The translations under genes and the position numbers were made by a program. From Ensifer adhaerens (GTDB lineage Bacteria; Pseudomonadota; Alphaproteobacteria; Rhizobiales; Rhizobiaceae), in contig NZ_LGAP01000002.1 in assembly GCF_001270265.1 (NCBI RefSeq), positions 556,001 to 620,000 on the forward strand: a stretch of DNA of 64,000 nucleotides, in the 5' to 3' direction. Below are positions 17,040 through 25,939 of this stretch, piece by piece; positions within the stretch are counted from its first letter, which is position 1, and each line of letters opens with the position of its first letter. The notes below the pieces were generated by a model. It had not been told where the DNA came from. It made no database searches and was given only the letters and a program-made list of their open reading frames with translations.

Positions 17040-17536
17040 TGTCGCGTCTTCTTTCGATCGAACCGTTGACGCAAGACGCTTTCGCCCCATTCGGTACGGT
17101 GATCGAGGCAGATCCGGCTTCGATGCGCTACATCAACGGCGGTAACACCGAGCGCTTCCATGGGCTTGCGCGCGCCGACGTCGTCGGCGAGGGCGCCAAT
17201 GTCATCATCAACATCTTTCGCGGCCAGCCGCGCGCCTTCCCCTACGAGGTGACGATGATGGAGCGGCACCCCTTCGGCAGCCAGAGCTTCTCGCCGCTCG
17301 ACGACCGGCCGTGGCTCGTCGTCGTTGCCGAAGACGAGGGCGGCCGACCGGGCGCGCCACGGGTCTTCCGGGCGAACGGACGGCAGGGCGTCAACTACGG
17401 GCGCAATGTCTGGCACCATCCACTGATGTCGGTGGGCACGGTCAGCGACTTCATCGTCGTCGACCGGGATGGGCCGGGCAACAATCTTGAAGAGTATGTC
17501 TACGAACAGCCCTTCGTCATCCAAAGCGCAGTCTGA
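17039..17536 (+). CDS. allA: Ureidoglycolate lyase AllA
   Basis: A 165-aa cupin-fold enzyme with 'FAPFGTVIE' near the N terminus, '[15 protein letters not shown]' (about residues 78-92) and '[11 protein letters not shown]' (about 119-129), the conserved AllA blocks. It splits ureidoglycolate into glyoxylate and urea. It is coupled to the upstream small ORF by a 1-bp overlap. The allantoate-degrading step that would feed it (allantoicase or allantoate amidohydrolase) is not encoded in the window. Confidence 0.92.
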   Translation: MSRLLSIEPLTQDAFAPFGTVIEADPASMRYINGGNTERFHGLARADVVGEGANVIINIFRGQPRAFPYEVTMMERHPFGSQSFSPLDDRPWLVVVAEDEGGRPGAPRVFRANGRQGVNYGRNVWHHPLMSVGTVSDFIVVDRDGPGNNLEEYVYEQPFVIQSAV

Positions 17537-17549
17537 GGGAAGAGACGCG

Positions 17550-17912
17550 ATGAGCAGCACCGGCCGCCTGACCACCCATGTTCTCGATACCGCGCTCGGC
17601 AAGCCGGCCGAAGGCCTGCGCATCGATCTCTATTGGCTCGAAGGCGACGAGCGGCAACTGATCCGCACCGTCCGGACCAACAGCGATGGACGCGTCGACG
17701 GCCCCATGGTCGAAGGCGTCGGCTTCATGGCCGGCAGTTACGAGCTGGTCTTCCACGCCGGCGACTATCTGCGCGCAACGGGCGCTGCGCTGCCGGAACC
17801 AGCTTTCCTCGACTTGATCCCCTTGCGTTTCGGCATTGCCGATCCGGCCAGCCACTATCACGTGCCGCTGCTGCTTTCGCCCTACGGCTACTCCACCTAT
17901 CGCGGCAGTTGA
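17550..17912 (+). CDS. uraH: 5-Hydroxyisourate hydrolase UraH (transthyretin-like)
   Basis: A 120-aa transthyretin-like protein with the N-terminal '[14 protein letters not shown]' and the diagnostic C-terminal tetrapeptide YRGS. It hydrolyses 5-hydroxyisourate, the product of urate oxidation, to OHCU. The start ATG 17550 follows a GAGGGAAGAG stretch, 13 bp after allA. It is the last gene of the operon; palindromic repeats follow. Confidence 0.94.
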   Translation: MSSTGRLTTHVLDTALGKPAEGLRIDLYWLEGDERQLIRTVRTNSDGRVDGPMVEGVGFMAGSYELVFHAGDYLRATGAALPEPAFLDLIPLRFGIADPASHYHVPLLLSPYGYSTYRGS

Positions 17913-18000
17913 GCGCTGGCTTCCTGCATCTAGAGGCGGGGGCCTGGCGGGCGACCTCAAGAGTGATGATCATGTTGCCTTCGTGGTCGGACCTTTCCTC

Positions 18001-18096
18001 CCGTCATCCTCGGGCTTGACCCGAGGATCCAGTCCTGCGCCGGACGCGTAACGGCTTGAGGGTGGTGGATGCTCGGGTCAAGCCCGAGCATGACGG
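18001..18096. repeat. Double palindromic element with 31-bp inverted arms
   Basis: Arms 18001-18031 and 18066-18096 are inverted copies (29/31 match) separated by 34 bp. Each arm is itself a hairpin (CTCGGG-CTTGA-CCCGAG type). The two differences between arms are a C-to-G and a G-to-C that keep pairing within each arm. This motif type is widespread between genes in alphaproteobacteria. It lies in the 342-bp gene-free gap between uraH and lldD. Confidence 0.8.
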
Positions 18097-18157
18097 TGAC
18101 AGCGGGGGCGTCCTTGACCGGCGTTGAACCGCCGGAACTTTTGAGCAAACTTAGCGC

Positions 18158-18200
18158 GTTGCAGCGTCTTGAGCGCGCCATATTTGACGCGCGGCGCTCC
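18158..18200. repeat. Rhizobial intergenic palindrome, copy 2 (degenerate)
   Basis: GCAGCGTC...GAGCGCGCC...GACGCGCGGCGCT resembles the core of the element at 3721-3762. It lies just downstream of lldD, in the same gap as the double palindrome. Confidence 0.5.
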
Positions 18201-18254
18201 TTGAAGCCGGTCCCGAGAACCGCCTCCATGGAGCGCAGACGTAGGGTCGATGCG

Positions 18255-19391
18255 TCAATCCGCAAGAATGTCGCGGTTGACGTCGTTGATATCGCGCTTG
18301 CCGCAAAGCGCCATGGTGATGTCCATCTCCTTGCGGATGATTTCCAGCGCCTTGGTCACGCCTTCCTTGCCCATGGCACCGAGACCATAGAGGAAGGGGC
18401 GGCCGATATAGGTGCCCTTGGCGCCCATGGCGACGGCCTTCAGCACGTCCTGACCCGAGCGGATGCCGCCGTCGAGATGCACCTCGATCTGGTGGCCGAC
18501 GGCATCGACGATGCGCGGCAGCATGCTGATCGAGGAATGGGCACCATCGAGCTGGCGGCCGCCATGGTTGGAGACGATGATCGCGTCGGCGCCGGTCGCA
18601 GCCGCCATCTTGGCGTCTTCCGGATCGAGAATGCCCTTCAGGATCAGCGGACCGCCCCAGCGCTCCTTGATCCATTCGACGTCCTTCCAGGAAAGCTGCG
18701 GGTCGAACTGTTCCGCCGTCCAGGCGCCGAGCGAGGAGAGGTCGGTGACGCTCTTGGCGTGGCCGACGATGTTGCGGAAGGTGCGGCGGTTGGTGCCGAG
18801 CATCTTCATGCACCAGCCGGGACGTGTCGCCATCTGCCAGAGATGTTTGGGGGTCAGCTTCGGCGGCGCCGACAGGTTGTTGCGCAGGTCCTTGTGGCGC
18901 TGGCCGAGGATCTGCAGGTCGAGCGTCAGCACCAGTGCCGAGCATTTGGCCGCCTTTGCCCGGTCGATCAGGTTCAGCACGAATTCGCGCTCGCGCATGA
19001 CATAGAGCTGGAACCAGAAGGGTTTGGTCGTGACCGAGGCGACGTCCTCGATCGAGCAGATGCTCATGGTCGACAGCGTGAAGGGAACGCCGAAGGCTTC
19101 TGCCGCCTGCGCCGCCAGCATCTCGCCGTCGGCGTGCTGCATGCCGGTGAGGCCCGTCGGTGCCAGCGCCACCGGCATCGACACCTTCTGGCCGATCATG
19201 GTCGTTTCCAGCGAGCGGTTGGTCATGTCGACCAACACCCGCTGGCGCAGCTTCACCTTGGCGAAGTCTTCCTCGTTGGCGCGATAGGTGCCCTCGGTCC
19301 AGGCGCCGCTGTCGGCGTAATCGAAGAAAAGCTTCGGTACGCGGCGCTTGGCGAGGGCCTTGAGGTCGCTGATTTCGAGGATTTGCGTCAT
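18255..19391 (-). CDS. lldD: FMN-dependent alpha-hydroxy-acid oxidase / L-lactate dehydrogenase
   Basis: A 379-aa TIM-barrel flavoenzyme. The catalytic block 'IVSNHGGRQLDGA' is at about residues 270-282, and the FMN-phosphate region 'HLDGGIRSGQDVLKAVAMGAKGTYIGRPFLYGL' (shown in part) follows. 'KPFWFQLYVMRE' is the conserved strand. It oxidises L-lactate (or another 2-hydroxy acid) to the keto acid. Start ATG 19391 (MTQILEI) is preferred over upstream in-frame codons because of a GAAGG. LldD and glycolate-oxidase homologues are hard to separate by eye. Confidence 0.85.
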   Translation of the reverse strand: MTQILEISDLKALAKRRVPKLFFDYADSGAWTEGTYRANEEDFAKVKLRQRVLVDMTNRSLETTMIGQKVSMPVALAPTGLTGMQHADGEMLAAQAAEAFGVPFTLSTMSICSIEDVASVTTKPFWFQLYVMREREFVLNLIDRAKAAKCSALVLTLDLQILGQRHKDLRNNLSAPPKLTPKHLWQMATRPGWCMKMLGTNRRTFRNIVGHAKSVTDLSSLGAWTAEQFDPQLSWKDVEWIKERWGGPLILKGILDPEDAKMAAATGADAIIVSNHGGRQLDGAHSSISMLPRIVDAVGHQIEVHLDGGIRSGQDVLKAVAMGAKGTYIGRPFLYGLGAMGKEGVTKALEIIRKEMDITMALCGKRDINDVNRDILAD

Positions 19392-19514
19392 GGAAACGGC
19401 CTTCATCTGAAACACAGGTCAGAGCGGGATGCCGGTGAAAGCCGCGCACGCCTGCTCCAGGAATGACTTCAGAGCCCTTACCATGTTTGCCGGAGGCTTG
19501 TTAATAGCGCTGGA

Positions 19515-19545
19515 GCAAAGAGGTCAATTTTTTTGACCTCTTTGC
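19515..19545. terminator. 13-bp perfect hairpin downstream of guaD
   Basis: GCAAAGAGGTCAA (19515-19527) pairs perfectly with TTGACCTCTTTGC (19533-19545) across a T5 loop. It sits 14 bp past the guaD stop codon and upstream of lldD. It may end guaD transcription or be an operator for lldD; the tail after the stem is not T-rich on the minus strand. Confidence 0.6.
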
Positions 19546-19559
19546 TTTAGGCTTACGAA

Positions 19560-20876
19560 TCAGCCCGCAACGAGCGCCGACTTGGCCGGTTTTCCCGCCA
19601 CATAGGTCTCGACGATCGAGCGGTCGTCGCCCATGGTCTGCAGCAGGAAAAGCTCGTCGGCGAGCGAATTGACCACTTCGGCGCGCAACGCCATCGCCGG
19701 CGTTGCCGCCATGTCAAGCACGATGAAGTCGGCGTCGGTGCTCGGCTCAAGCGTGCCGATCTTGTCGACCAACGACAGCGCCTCGGCATTGCCGCGGGTC
19801 ATCATGAAGAAGCTGTCGAACGGGTTCAGCCGCTCGCCCTGCAGTTGCAGGATCTTGTAGGCCTCGTCGAGCGTCTTCAGCATGGAATAGCTGGTGCCGC
19901 CGCCGATATCAGAGGCAACCGAGGTGCGCACCGGCTTTTCCCGCCGGTTGAGCGCCCGCAAGGGGAACAGGCCCGAGCCGAGAAAGAGGTTGGATGTGGG
20001 GCAGAAGACCGCGACCGATCCCGTCTCGCTCATCACATCCGCCTCGCGCTCGGAGAGATGGATGCAGTGGCCGAACAGGCTTTTCGGCCCGAGCAGGCCG
20101 TAGCGGGCGTAAACGTCGGTGTAGTCCTTGGCTTCCGGATAAAGCTCGCAGGTAAAGGCGATCTCGTCGCGGTTTTCGGAGAGATGCGTCTGGACGTGCA
20201 GATCGGGGAATTCGTGCACGAGCGACTTGGCGACGTCCATCTGCTCCGGCGTCGAGGTGATGGCAAAGCGCGGGGTGATGGCCACGTGGTTGCGGCCCTT
20301 GCCGTGCCACTCACGGATCACCGCGCGCGTCTCGTCGTAGCCCATCTGCGGCGTGTCGAGCAGGCCCTGCGGGGCATTGCGATCCATCATCACCTTGCCG
20401 GCGATCATGCGCATGTCGCGGCGCAGCGCCTCGGCGAAGAAGGCGTCGGCGGATGCCTTGTGCACCGAGCAATAGGCAGCCGCTGTGGTCGTTCCGTGGC
20501 GAACCATTTCGTCGAAGAAGCGGCTGGCAATGCGCTCGGCATGGGCGGTCTCGACGAAGCGGCATTCCTCCGGGAAGGTGTAGGTGTTCAGCCATTCGAG
20601 CAGATTGGCGGCGTAGGACGCCATCACCTGCATCTGCGGAAAATGCAGATGGGTGTCGATGAAACCCGGCACGATCAGATGCGGACGGTGATCGATCTCG
20701 ACGATATCATCCGGGGCTTCGGCCCCGACGGTCGCATAGGCGCCCGACGCCTTGATCTGCCCGCCCTCGACCAGCAGCGCGCCATCGGCCTCGTAGGCAT
20801 AGGCAGCGCTGTCGTCGATGTTTTCGGGCGCGCGATGGAAGCTCAGCAGGCGGCCGCGGATGAGCGTCGATGTCAT
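19560..20876 (-). CDS. guaD: Guanine deaminase GuaD
   Basis: A 438-aa amidohydrolase. The metal ligands are in '[12 protein letters not shown]' (about residues 70-81), 'HVQTHLSEN' (about 227-235), a His in 'LFGHCIHLSE' and the Asp in 'ASDIGGGTS'. It deaminates guanine to xanthine. Its ATG overlaps the stop of puuD (ATGA), so guanine deamination and urate oxidation are translated together. Confidence 0.93.
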   Translation of the reverse strand: MTSTLIRGRLLSFHRAPENIDDSAAYAYEADGALLVEGGQIKASGAYATVGAEAPDDIVEIDHRPHLIVPGFIDTHLHFPQMQVMASYAANLLEWLNTYTFPEECRFVETAHAERIASRFFDEMVRHGTTTAAAYCSVHKASADAFFAEALRRDMRMIAGKVMMDRNAPQGLLDTPQMGYDETRAVIREWHGKGRNHVAITPRFAITSTPEQMDVAKSLVHEFPDLHVQTHLSENRDEIAFTCELYPEAKDYTDVYARYGLLGPKSLFGHCIHLSEREADVMSETGSVAVFCPTSNLFLGSGLFPLRALNRREKPVRTSVASDIGGGTSYSMLKTLDEAYKILQLQGERLNPFDSFFMMTRGNAEALSLVDKIGTLEPSTDADFIVLDMAATPAMALRAEVVNSLADELFLLQTMGDDRSIVETYVAGKPAKSALVAG

Positions 20877-22111
20877 TGTGTCTTGCCTTCCTCGACGGCG
20901 CTTTCGAACCAGGCTGTCAGCAACTGGCGCTCGTCCGTCGTCATATCAGTTATGTTGCCGGGCGGCATGGCATGGCTGCGCCCCGCCTGGATATAGATTT
21001 CGCGAGCGCGGGCGGCAATCTCCCGGTCGCTTTCCAACACCACGCCATTGGGCGGCCGGGTGATGCCCTCATAGACCGGTTCGGCCGCATGACACATGGA
21101 ACAGCGGGTCGAGATCGCGTCCTTGACGGCGGGGAAGTGGGCATTCTCAGCAAACCGGGCAAAGACCGGCGCGACCTCGGCCTTTTCTTCGCCCGTCAGA
21201 ACCTTCGGCACGGTCGAAAGCCACATGATCAGGAAGAAGAGGAGGACGGTGACAAGCCAGGTCCAGGTGGGCTTGCCCTTGCGGGCATGCGTCGTGTTGA
21301 ACCAGTGCCGGATGGTGACGCCCATCAGGAACACCAGTGCCGCGATGATCCAGTTGAAGGCGGTGGCAAAGGCCAGCGGGTAGTGGTTCGACAGCATGAA
21401 GAAGATGACCGGCAGGGTCAGGTAGTTGTTGTGCAGCGAGCGCTGCTTGGCCTGGGCGCCGAGCTTGGGATCGGGCGTGCGGCCGGCGATCAGGTCGGCG
21501 ACGACGATCTTCTGGTTGGGGATGATGAGGAGGAAGACGTTGGCCGACATGATGGTCGCAGTGAAGGCGCCGAGATGCAGGAAGGCGGCGCGGCCGGTGA
21601 AGACCTGCGTATAGCCCCAAGCCATGATCACCAACGCCACATAGAGAAGCGCCATCAGGCCCCAGGTGTTCTTGCCGATCGGCGACTTGCAGAGCAGGTC
21701 ATAGAAGATCCAACCTATGCCGAGTGAGCCAAGTGAGATCAGGATTGCCGTGGTCGCCGAGATATCGAGCACGTGGCGGTCGATCAGGAAAAGATCGGCG
21801 CCGCCGTAATAGACGAGACAGAGCATGGCGAAGCCCGAAAGCCACGTCATGTAGGATTCCCATTTGAACCAGGTCAGGTGCTCCGGCATCGAGGCGGGGG
21901 CGACCAGATATTTCTGGATGTGATAGAAGCCGCCGCCATGCACCTGCCATTCCTCGCCATAGGCACCGGCCGGCAGGTGATCGCGCTTCACCAGGCCGAG
22001 GTCGAGCGCGATGAAATAGAAGGATGAGCCGATCCAGGCGATGGCAGTGATGACATGCAGCCAGCGGACGGCGAAGGCCAGCCATTCCCAGGCGATGGCG
22101 AACTCGTACAT
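20873..22111 (-). CDS. puuD: Membrane urate oxidase PuuD with C-terminal cytochrome c
   Basis: A 412-aa protein with about eight membrane helices (residues 1-310, starting 'WLHVITAIAWIGSSFYFIALD') and a C-terminal cytochrome c-like domain bearing CSMCH at about residue 338. PuuD-type enzymes oxidise urate to 5-hydroxyisourate and pass electrons to the respiratory chain, unlike soluble uricase. Start ATG 22111. First gene of the puuD-guaD operon, 127 bp downstream of the LysR gene on the same strand. Confidence 0.92.
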   Translation of the reverse strand: MYEFAIAWEWLAFAVRWLHVITAIAWIGSSFYFIALDLGLVKRDHLPAGAYGEEWQVHGGGFYHIQKYLVAPASMPEHLTWFKWESYMTWLSGFAMLCLVYYGGADLFLIDRHVLDISATTAILISLGSLGIGWIFYDLLCKSPIGKNTWGLMALLYVALVIMAWGYTQVFTGRAAFLHLGAFTATIMSANVFLLIIPNQKIVVADLIAGRTPDPKLGAQAKQRSLHNNYLTLPVIFFMLSNHYPLAFATAFNWIIAALVFLMGVTIRHWFNTTHARKGKPTWTWLVTVLLFFLIMWLSTVPKVLTGEEKAEVAPVFARFAENAHFPAVKDAISTRCSMCHAAEPVYEGITRPPNGVVLESDREIAARAREIYIQAGRSHAMPPGNITDMTTDERQLLTAWFESAVEEGKTQ

Positions 22112-22238
22112 TCAGGTCCCCTTTATTCTCTCCGTCAGCGCACCTTGCGCAAAAACCGGGGGTTGGGGAAGGGGGCGGGACGATTTCAAGGATGAAATCG
22201 CCCTGGCGATAAACCTGATCGATTCTAATGGGTTACAC

Positions 22239-23180
22239 TTAGCCGGTGAATGCGGCCTTGCGCTTTTCTTCCCAATCGGCCCCGAACTGCACCGAGGGGC
22301 AGAGCTCGCCGAGGATCCAGTCGCGGAAGATGCGGATCTTCGGCGTGTTGCGGCGCGCATGGGGATAGGCCAGCCAATAGTCGCAGCCGTCGCTGCAGCG
22401 CAGGTCGAAAGGCTGGTAGAGCCGGCCGAGCGCCACGTCGTCGCCGTAGAATTCCGGCGTCAGGATGGCCACGCCCTGGCCGGCAACGGCGGCGCGCGCC
22501 TCGAAGGATTGTGCGCCGAGCCGGCTCGTCGGGCGACCCTCGAGGTCCGGATCGTCGACGCCGGCAGCGGAAAACCAGATCCGCCACCAGGGATCGCCCG
22601 CGTCGATGATCCGCAGTTTCAGGAGATCGCGCGGTTCGCGTATCCCGCCGACGGTTTCGGCGAGCGTCGGGCTCAGCATCGGGCTGAACTCGACGCGCAT
22701 CAGCGGGTGGCTGTCGAGTCCCGGCCAGACGCCGGCACCGGAGCGGATCGCCAGATCCGCGGGTTCGCTGGCAAAATCGATGATCTTGTCGTTGGTGCTC
22801 AGCCGCACGGCGATGGTGGGATGGGCGAGCTGAAACGAGCCGATGTTGCGGGCGAGCCATTGCGAGGCGAAGGTCGGCGTCGAGCTGATCAGAAGCGCGC
22901 TGTCGATGTCACCGCGCGCCGAGGAGACGGCCTCCTGCAACATCTCGAAGGCTTCGGTGACCCGCGGCGCCAGCCGCTGGCCGACATCGGTGAGCGCGAT
23001 CTGGCGCGGTCGGCGCAGGAACAGCGGTTCGCCGACATTCTCCTCGATCAGCTTGATCTGATAGCTGACAGCGGTCTGGGTCATGCCCAGCTCTTCGCCG
23101 GCCTTGGTGAAACTGCCGAGGCGGGCCACGGCTTCGAAGACCCGGAGCGCATTCAACGGAAACTGCTTGGACATCTTCAT
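22239..23180 (-). CDS. LysR-family regulator of the purine block (GcvA-like)
   Basis: A 313-aa LysR protein of the GcvA-like branch, with the HTH in 'GSFTKAGEELGMTQTAVSYQ' (about residues 20-39) and the effector domain from about 95. Start ATG 23180 is supported by AAGAGA eight bases upstream; ATG 23174 is an alternative. It lies between xdhB and puuD, so it probably controls one or both sets. The signal may be a purine intermediate, which is inferred from position only. Confidence 0.85.
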   Translation of the reverse strand: MKMSKQFPLNALRVFEAVARLGSFTKAGEELGMTQTAVSYQIKLIEENVGEPLFLRRPRQIALTDVGQRLAPRVTEAFEMLQEAVSSARGDIDSALLISSTPTFASQWLARNIGSFQLAHPTIAVRLSTNDKIIDFASEPADLAIRSGAGVWPGLDSHPLMRVEFSPMLSPTLAETVGGIREPRDLLKLRIIDAGDPWWRIWFSAAGVDDPDLEGRPTSRLGAQSFEARAAVAGQGVAILTPEFYGDDVALGRLYQPFDLRCSDGCDYWLAYPHARRNTPKIRIFRDWILGELCPSVQFGADWEEKRKAAFTG

Positions 23181-23282
23181 GGATAAGTTCTCTTGATGCA
23201 TGCAGACGGATGTTCGATTGGATTTCAATCCTCGTCCACGGCATCCTGCAAGTCAACTTCCCAAGACGAACAGGTGCTCAAA

Positions 23283-23531
23283 ATGACTTGCGACGTTCTC
23301 GAACATACTGAAAGAAAACCGCTTCTTTCGCTGGATACGGTCGTGCGGCTCGCGTCCACCCTGTTTCGCGGCGCCGTTGCCGCCAAGCCGGTCCTCGATG
23401 TCAAAGCGCTGTCCGACCATATCAAGAGAGACATGGGTTTCATGGATGGCCGCGGTCCCTATGGCGACGATGCCGAGGCGAATTCCGACGCTCACCGGCT
23501 CTTCGACTGCGATGAGCTCCCCCGGATCTGA
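23283..23531 (+). CDS. Hypothetical small protein (82 aa)
   Basis: An 82-aa acidic protein (starts MTCDVLEHTERK, ends DCDELPRI) with a central helix and 'IKRDMGFMDGRGPYGDD'. No family recognised. It is divergent from the LysR gene and convergent with xdhB. A weak AGGTG precedes the ATG. Small proteins with a similar Asp-rich end occur in rhizobia, but I cannot name a function. Confidence 0.5.
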   Translation: MTCDVLEHTERKPLLSLDTVVRLASTLFRGAVAAKPVLDVKALSDHIKRDMGFMDGRGPYGDDAEANSDAHRLFDCDELPRI

Positions 23532-23600
23532 CCGGGCTCGTCCAGAGCGTCGCGCAGCAAACAGGATGCGCGACGCCGTCACCACCCAAAAGGTTGGTCG

Positions 23601-25937
23601 TCAGGATTGCCGAAGGCGTTCGACGGCCATCAGCACACGCTCCGGCGTCGCCGGTGTATCAAGACGCGGGCATTCGCGGTAATCGGCAACGCTCGCGACT
23701 GCCATCGACAGCGCCTCGAGCACCGAGATCGGCAGCATGAAGGGCGGCTCGCCCACGGCCTTGGACCGCCCGATGGTCCTTTCCGCATTTTCCGACCACT
23801 CGGCCAGTTTGACGTTGAAGATCTTCGGCCGGTCGGAGGCGAGCGGGATCTTGTAGGTCGAGGGCGCATGGGTGCGCAGCCGGCCCTTGTCGTCCCACCA
23901 CAGTTCCTCGGTCGTCAGCCAGCCCATGCCCTGGACGAAGCCGCCTTCGATCTGGCCAAGGTCGATTGCCGGATTGAGCGAGCGGCCGACATCGTGCAGC
24001 ACGTCGACGCGGTCGACCATGTATTCGCCGGTCAGCGTGTCGATCGACACTTCCGACACCGCGGCGCCATAGGCGAAGTAGTAGAAGGGCGTTCCCCGGC
24101 CGGTCGCGCGGTCCCAATGGATCTTCGGCGTCTTGTAGAAGCCGGCGGCCGAAAGCTGCACGCGCGCCATATAGGCGAGCTTGATGAATTCGGGGAAGGG
24201 CACCAGTTCCTCGCCGATCTTCACATGATCGGGAACGAAGGTGACGTTCTCGGCGGTCGTCTGCCAGCGCTCAGCTGCAAAGGCGACGAGCCGCTCCTTG
24301 ATCTGTCGCGCCGCATCGAAGGCGGCCATGCCGTTGAGGTCCGAGCCCGAGGACGCGGCCGTTGCCGAGGTGTTCGGGACCTTGCCGGTCGTGGTCGCCG
24401 TGATGCGGACCCGGTCGAGATCGACCTGGAAGCTGTCGGCGATCACCTGAGCGACCTTCACATAGAGGCCCTGGCCCATCTCGGTGCCGCCATGGTTCAG
24501 GTGGATCGAGCCATCCTGGTAGATGTGCACCAGCGCGCCCGCCTGGTTGAACGCGGTCATGGTGAAGGAGATGCCGAACTTTACCGGCGTCAGCGCAATG
24601 CCCTTGCGAATGATGCGGCTATTGCGATTGAAGTCGAGGATCGCCTCGCGGCGTGCCTGATAGTCGGCACTTTCTTCGAGCTCGGCGACGATGCGCGCGA
24701 TGATGTTGTCTTCGACATGCTGGTGGTAGGGGGTGATGTCGCGGCCCGAACCCTTCTCGCCATAGAAATTGAGTTTGCGGATTTCGAGCGGATCCTTGCC
24801 GAGTGCGTAGGCGATCTCCTCGATCATGCGCTCGCCGCCGACCATGCCCTGCGGGCCGCCGAAGCCGCGATAGGCGGTGTTGGAGACGGTGTTCGTCTTC
24901 AGCGGCTGCGACGTCAGCTTCACATGCGGGGAGAAATAGGAGCTGTCCGCGTGGAACAGCGCGCGGTCGGTCACCGGTCCGGAGAGATCGGAGGAGTAGC
25001 CGCAGCGCGCTGCATAGTTGGCGTGAACGGCGCGGATGCGGCCGTCTTCGTCGAAGCCGACATCGTAGTCGACGAGGAAATCGTGACGCTTGCCGGTGGC
25101 CGTCATGTCCTCGTCGCGGTCCGGGCGAAACTTGACGGCGCGGCCGAGCTTCTTGGCCGCCACGGCCGCAAGGGCCGCGAACTGGTTGCCCTGCGTTTCC
25201 TTGCCGCCGAAGCCGCCGCCCATGCGGCGCACATTGACGGTGACTGCATTGGAGGGAACGCCGAGCACGTGCGAGACCATGTGCTGGATTTCGCTCGGGT
25301 GCTGGGTGGACGACCAGACGGTGACCTCGTCGTCCTCGCCGGGAATGGCAAGGGCGATGTGGCCTTCGAGGTAAAAATGCTCCTGGCCGCCGACGCGCAT
25401 CCGGCCCTTCAGCCGCCGCGGCGCCTTCTCCAGTTCGGCATCGGCATCGCCGCGCTGCAGGGAGAGGGGCTGGGTGACGAGTTCGCCGCCATGGGCGACG
25501 GCATCGGTGATGTCGGTAAAATGCGGCAGGTCGCGATAGCTGATCTTTGCCAGCCGGGCAGCACGGCGGGCGATGTCGCGCGTCTCGGCGATGACGGCAA
25601 AGGCCGGCTGGCCGTGGAACTGCACGATGCCGTCGGCAAGCACCGGTTCGTCATGCAGGTGGCTGGGGCTGATGTCGTTGGAATGGGGCATGTCCCTGGC
25701 GGTCAGCACGCAGACGACGCCGGGCGCTGCGGCGACAGCCGAGAGATCCATCTCGGTGATTTCGGCATGGGCACGATCGGTCATCCCCAGCGCGCCGTGC
25801 AGGGTGCCCGCTGGTTCCGGCATGTCGTCGATATAATCGGCGGTGCCGGCCACGTGCTTGTGGGCACTGTCATGGCGCTGGTGAGAATGCATCTGGCCGC
25901 TGATCGCCTTGCGTTCCTCGAAGGTCGACTTGTCCAT
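23601..25937 (-). CDS. xdhB: Xanthine dehydrogenase molybdopterin-binding subunit XdhB
   Basis: A 778-aa large subunit of xanthine dehydrogenase. It has the molybdopterin motif 'MGGGFGGKETQG' (about residues 240-251), 'NTAYRGFGGPQGM' with the substrate-binding Arg, and near the C terminus 'KAVGEPPFMLPI' with the catalytic Glu. It hydroxylates hypoxanthine and xanthine to urate. Start ATG 25937 has AGAGAGG upstream and lies 2 bp after xdhA. No xdhC (cofactor insertion chaperone) follows, so it must be elsewhere. Confidence 0.95.
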   Translation of the reverse strand: MDKSTFEERKAISGQMHSHQRHDSAHKHVAGTADYIDDMPEPAGTLHGALGMTDRAHAEITEMDLSAVAAAPGVVCVLTARDMPHSNDISPSHLHDEPVLADGIVQFHGQPAFAVIAETRDIARRAARLAKISYRDLPHFTDITDAVAHGGELVTQPLSLQRGDADAELEKAPRRLKGRMRVGGQEHFYLEGHIALAIPGEDDEVTVWSSTQHPSEIQHMVSHVLGVPSNAVTVNVRRMGGGFGGKETQGNQFAALAAVAAKKLGRAVKFRPDRDEDMTATGKRHDFLVDYDVGFDEDGRIRAVHANYAARCGYSSDLSGPVTDRALFHADSSYFSPHVKLTSQPLKTNTVSNTAYRGFGGPQGMVGGERMIEEIAYALGKDPLEIRKLNFYGEKGSGRDITPYHQHVEDNIIARIVAELEESADYQARREAILDFNRNSRIIRKGIALTPVKFGISFTMTAFNQAGALVHIYQDGSIHLNHGGTEMGQGLYVKVAQVIADSFQVDLDRVRITATTTGKVPNTSATAASSGSDLNGMAAFDAARQIKERLVAFAAERWQTTAENVTFVPDHVKIGEELVPFPEFIKLAYMARVQLSAAGFYKTPKIHWDRATGRGTPFYYFAYGAAVSEVSIDTLTGEYMVDRVDVLHDVGRSLNPAIDLGQIEGGFVQGMGWLTTEELWWDDKGRLRTHAPSTYKIPLASDRPKIFNVKLAEWSENAERTIGRSKAVGEPPFMLPISVLEALSMAVASVADYRECPRLDTPATPERVLMAVERLRQS

Positions 25938-25939
25938 GA

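Noticed and set aside
17913-18254. Small RNA gene in the uraH-lldD gap
   Set aside because: The strong secondary structure is explained by two dispersed palindromic elements; no promoter-terminator pair of the right spacing was seen.
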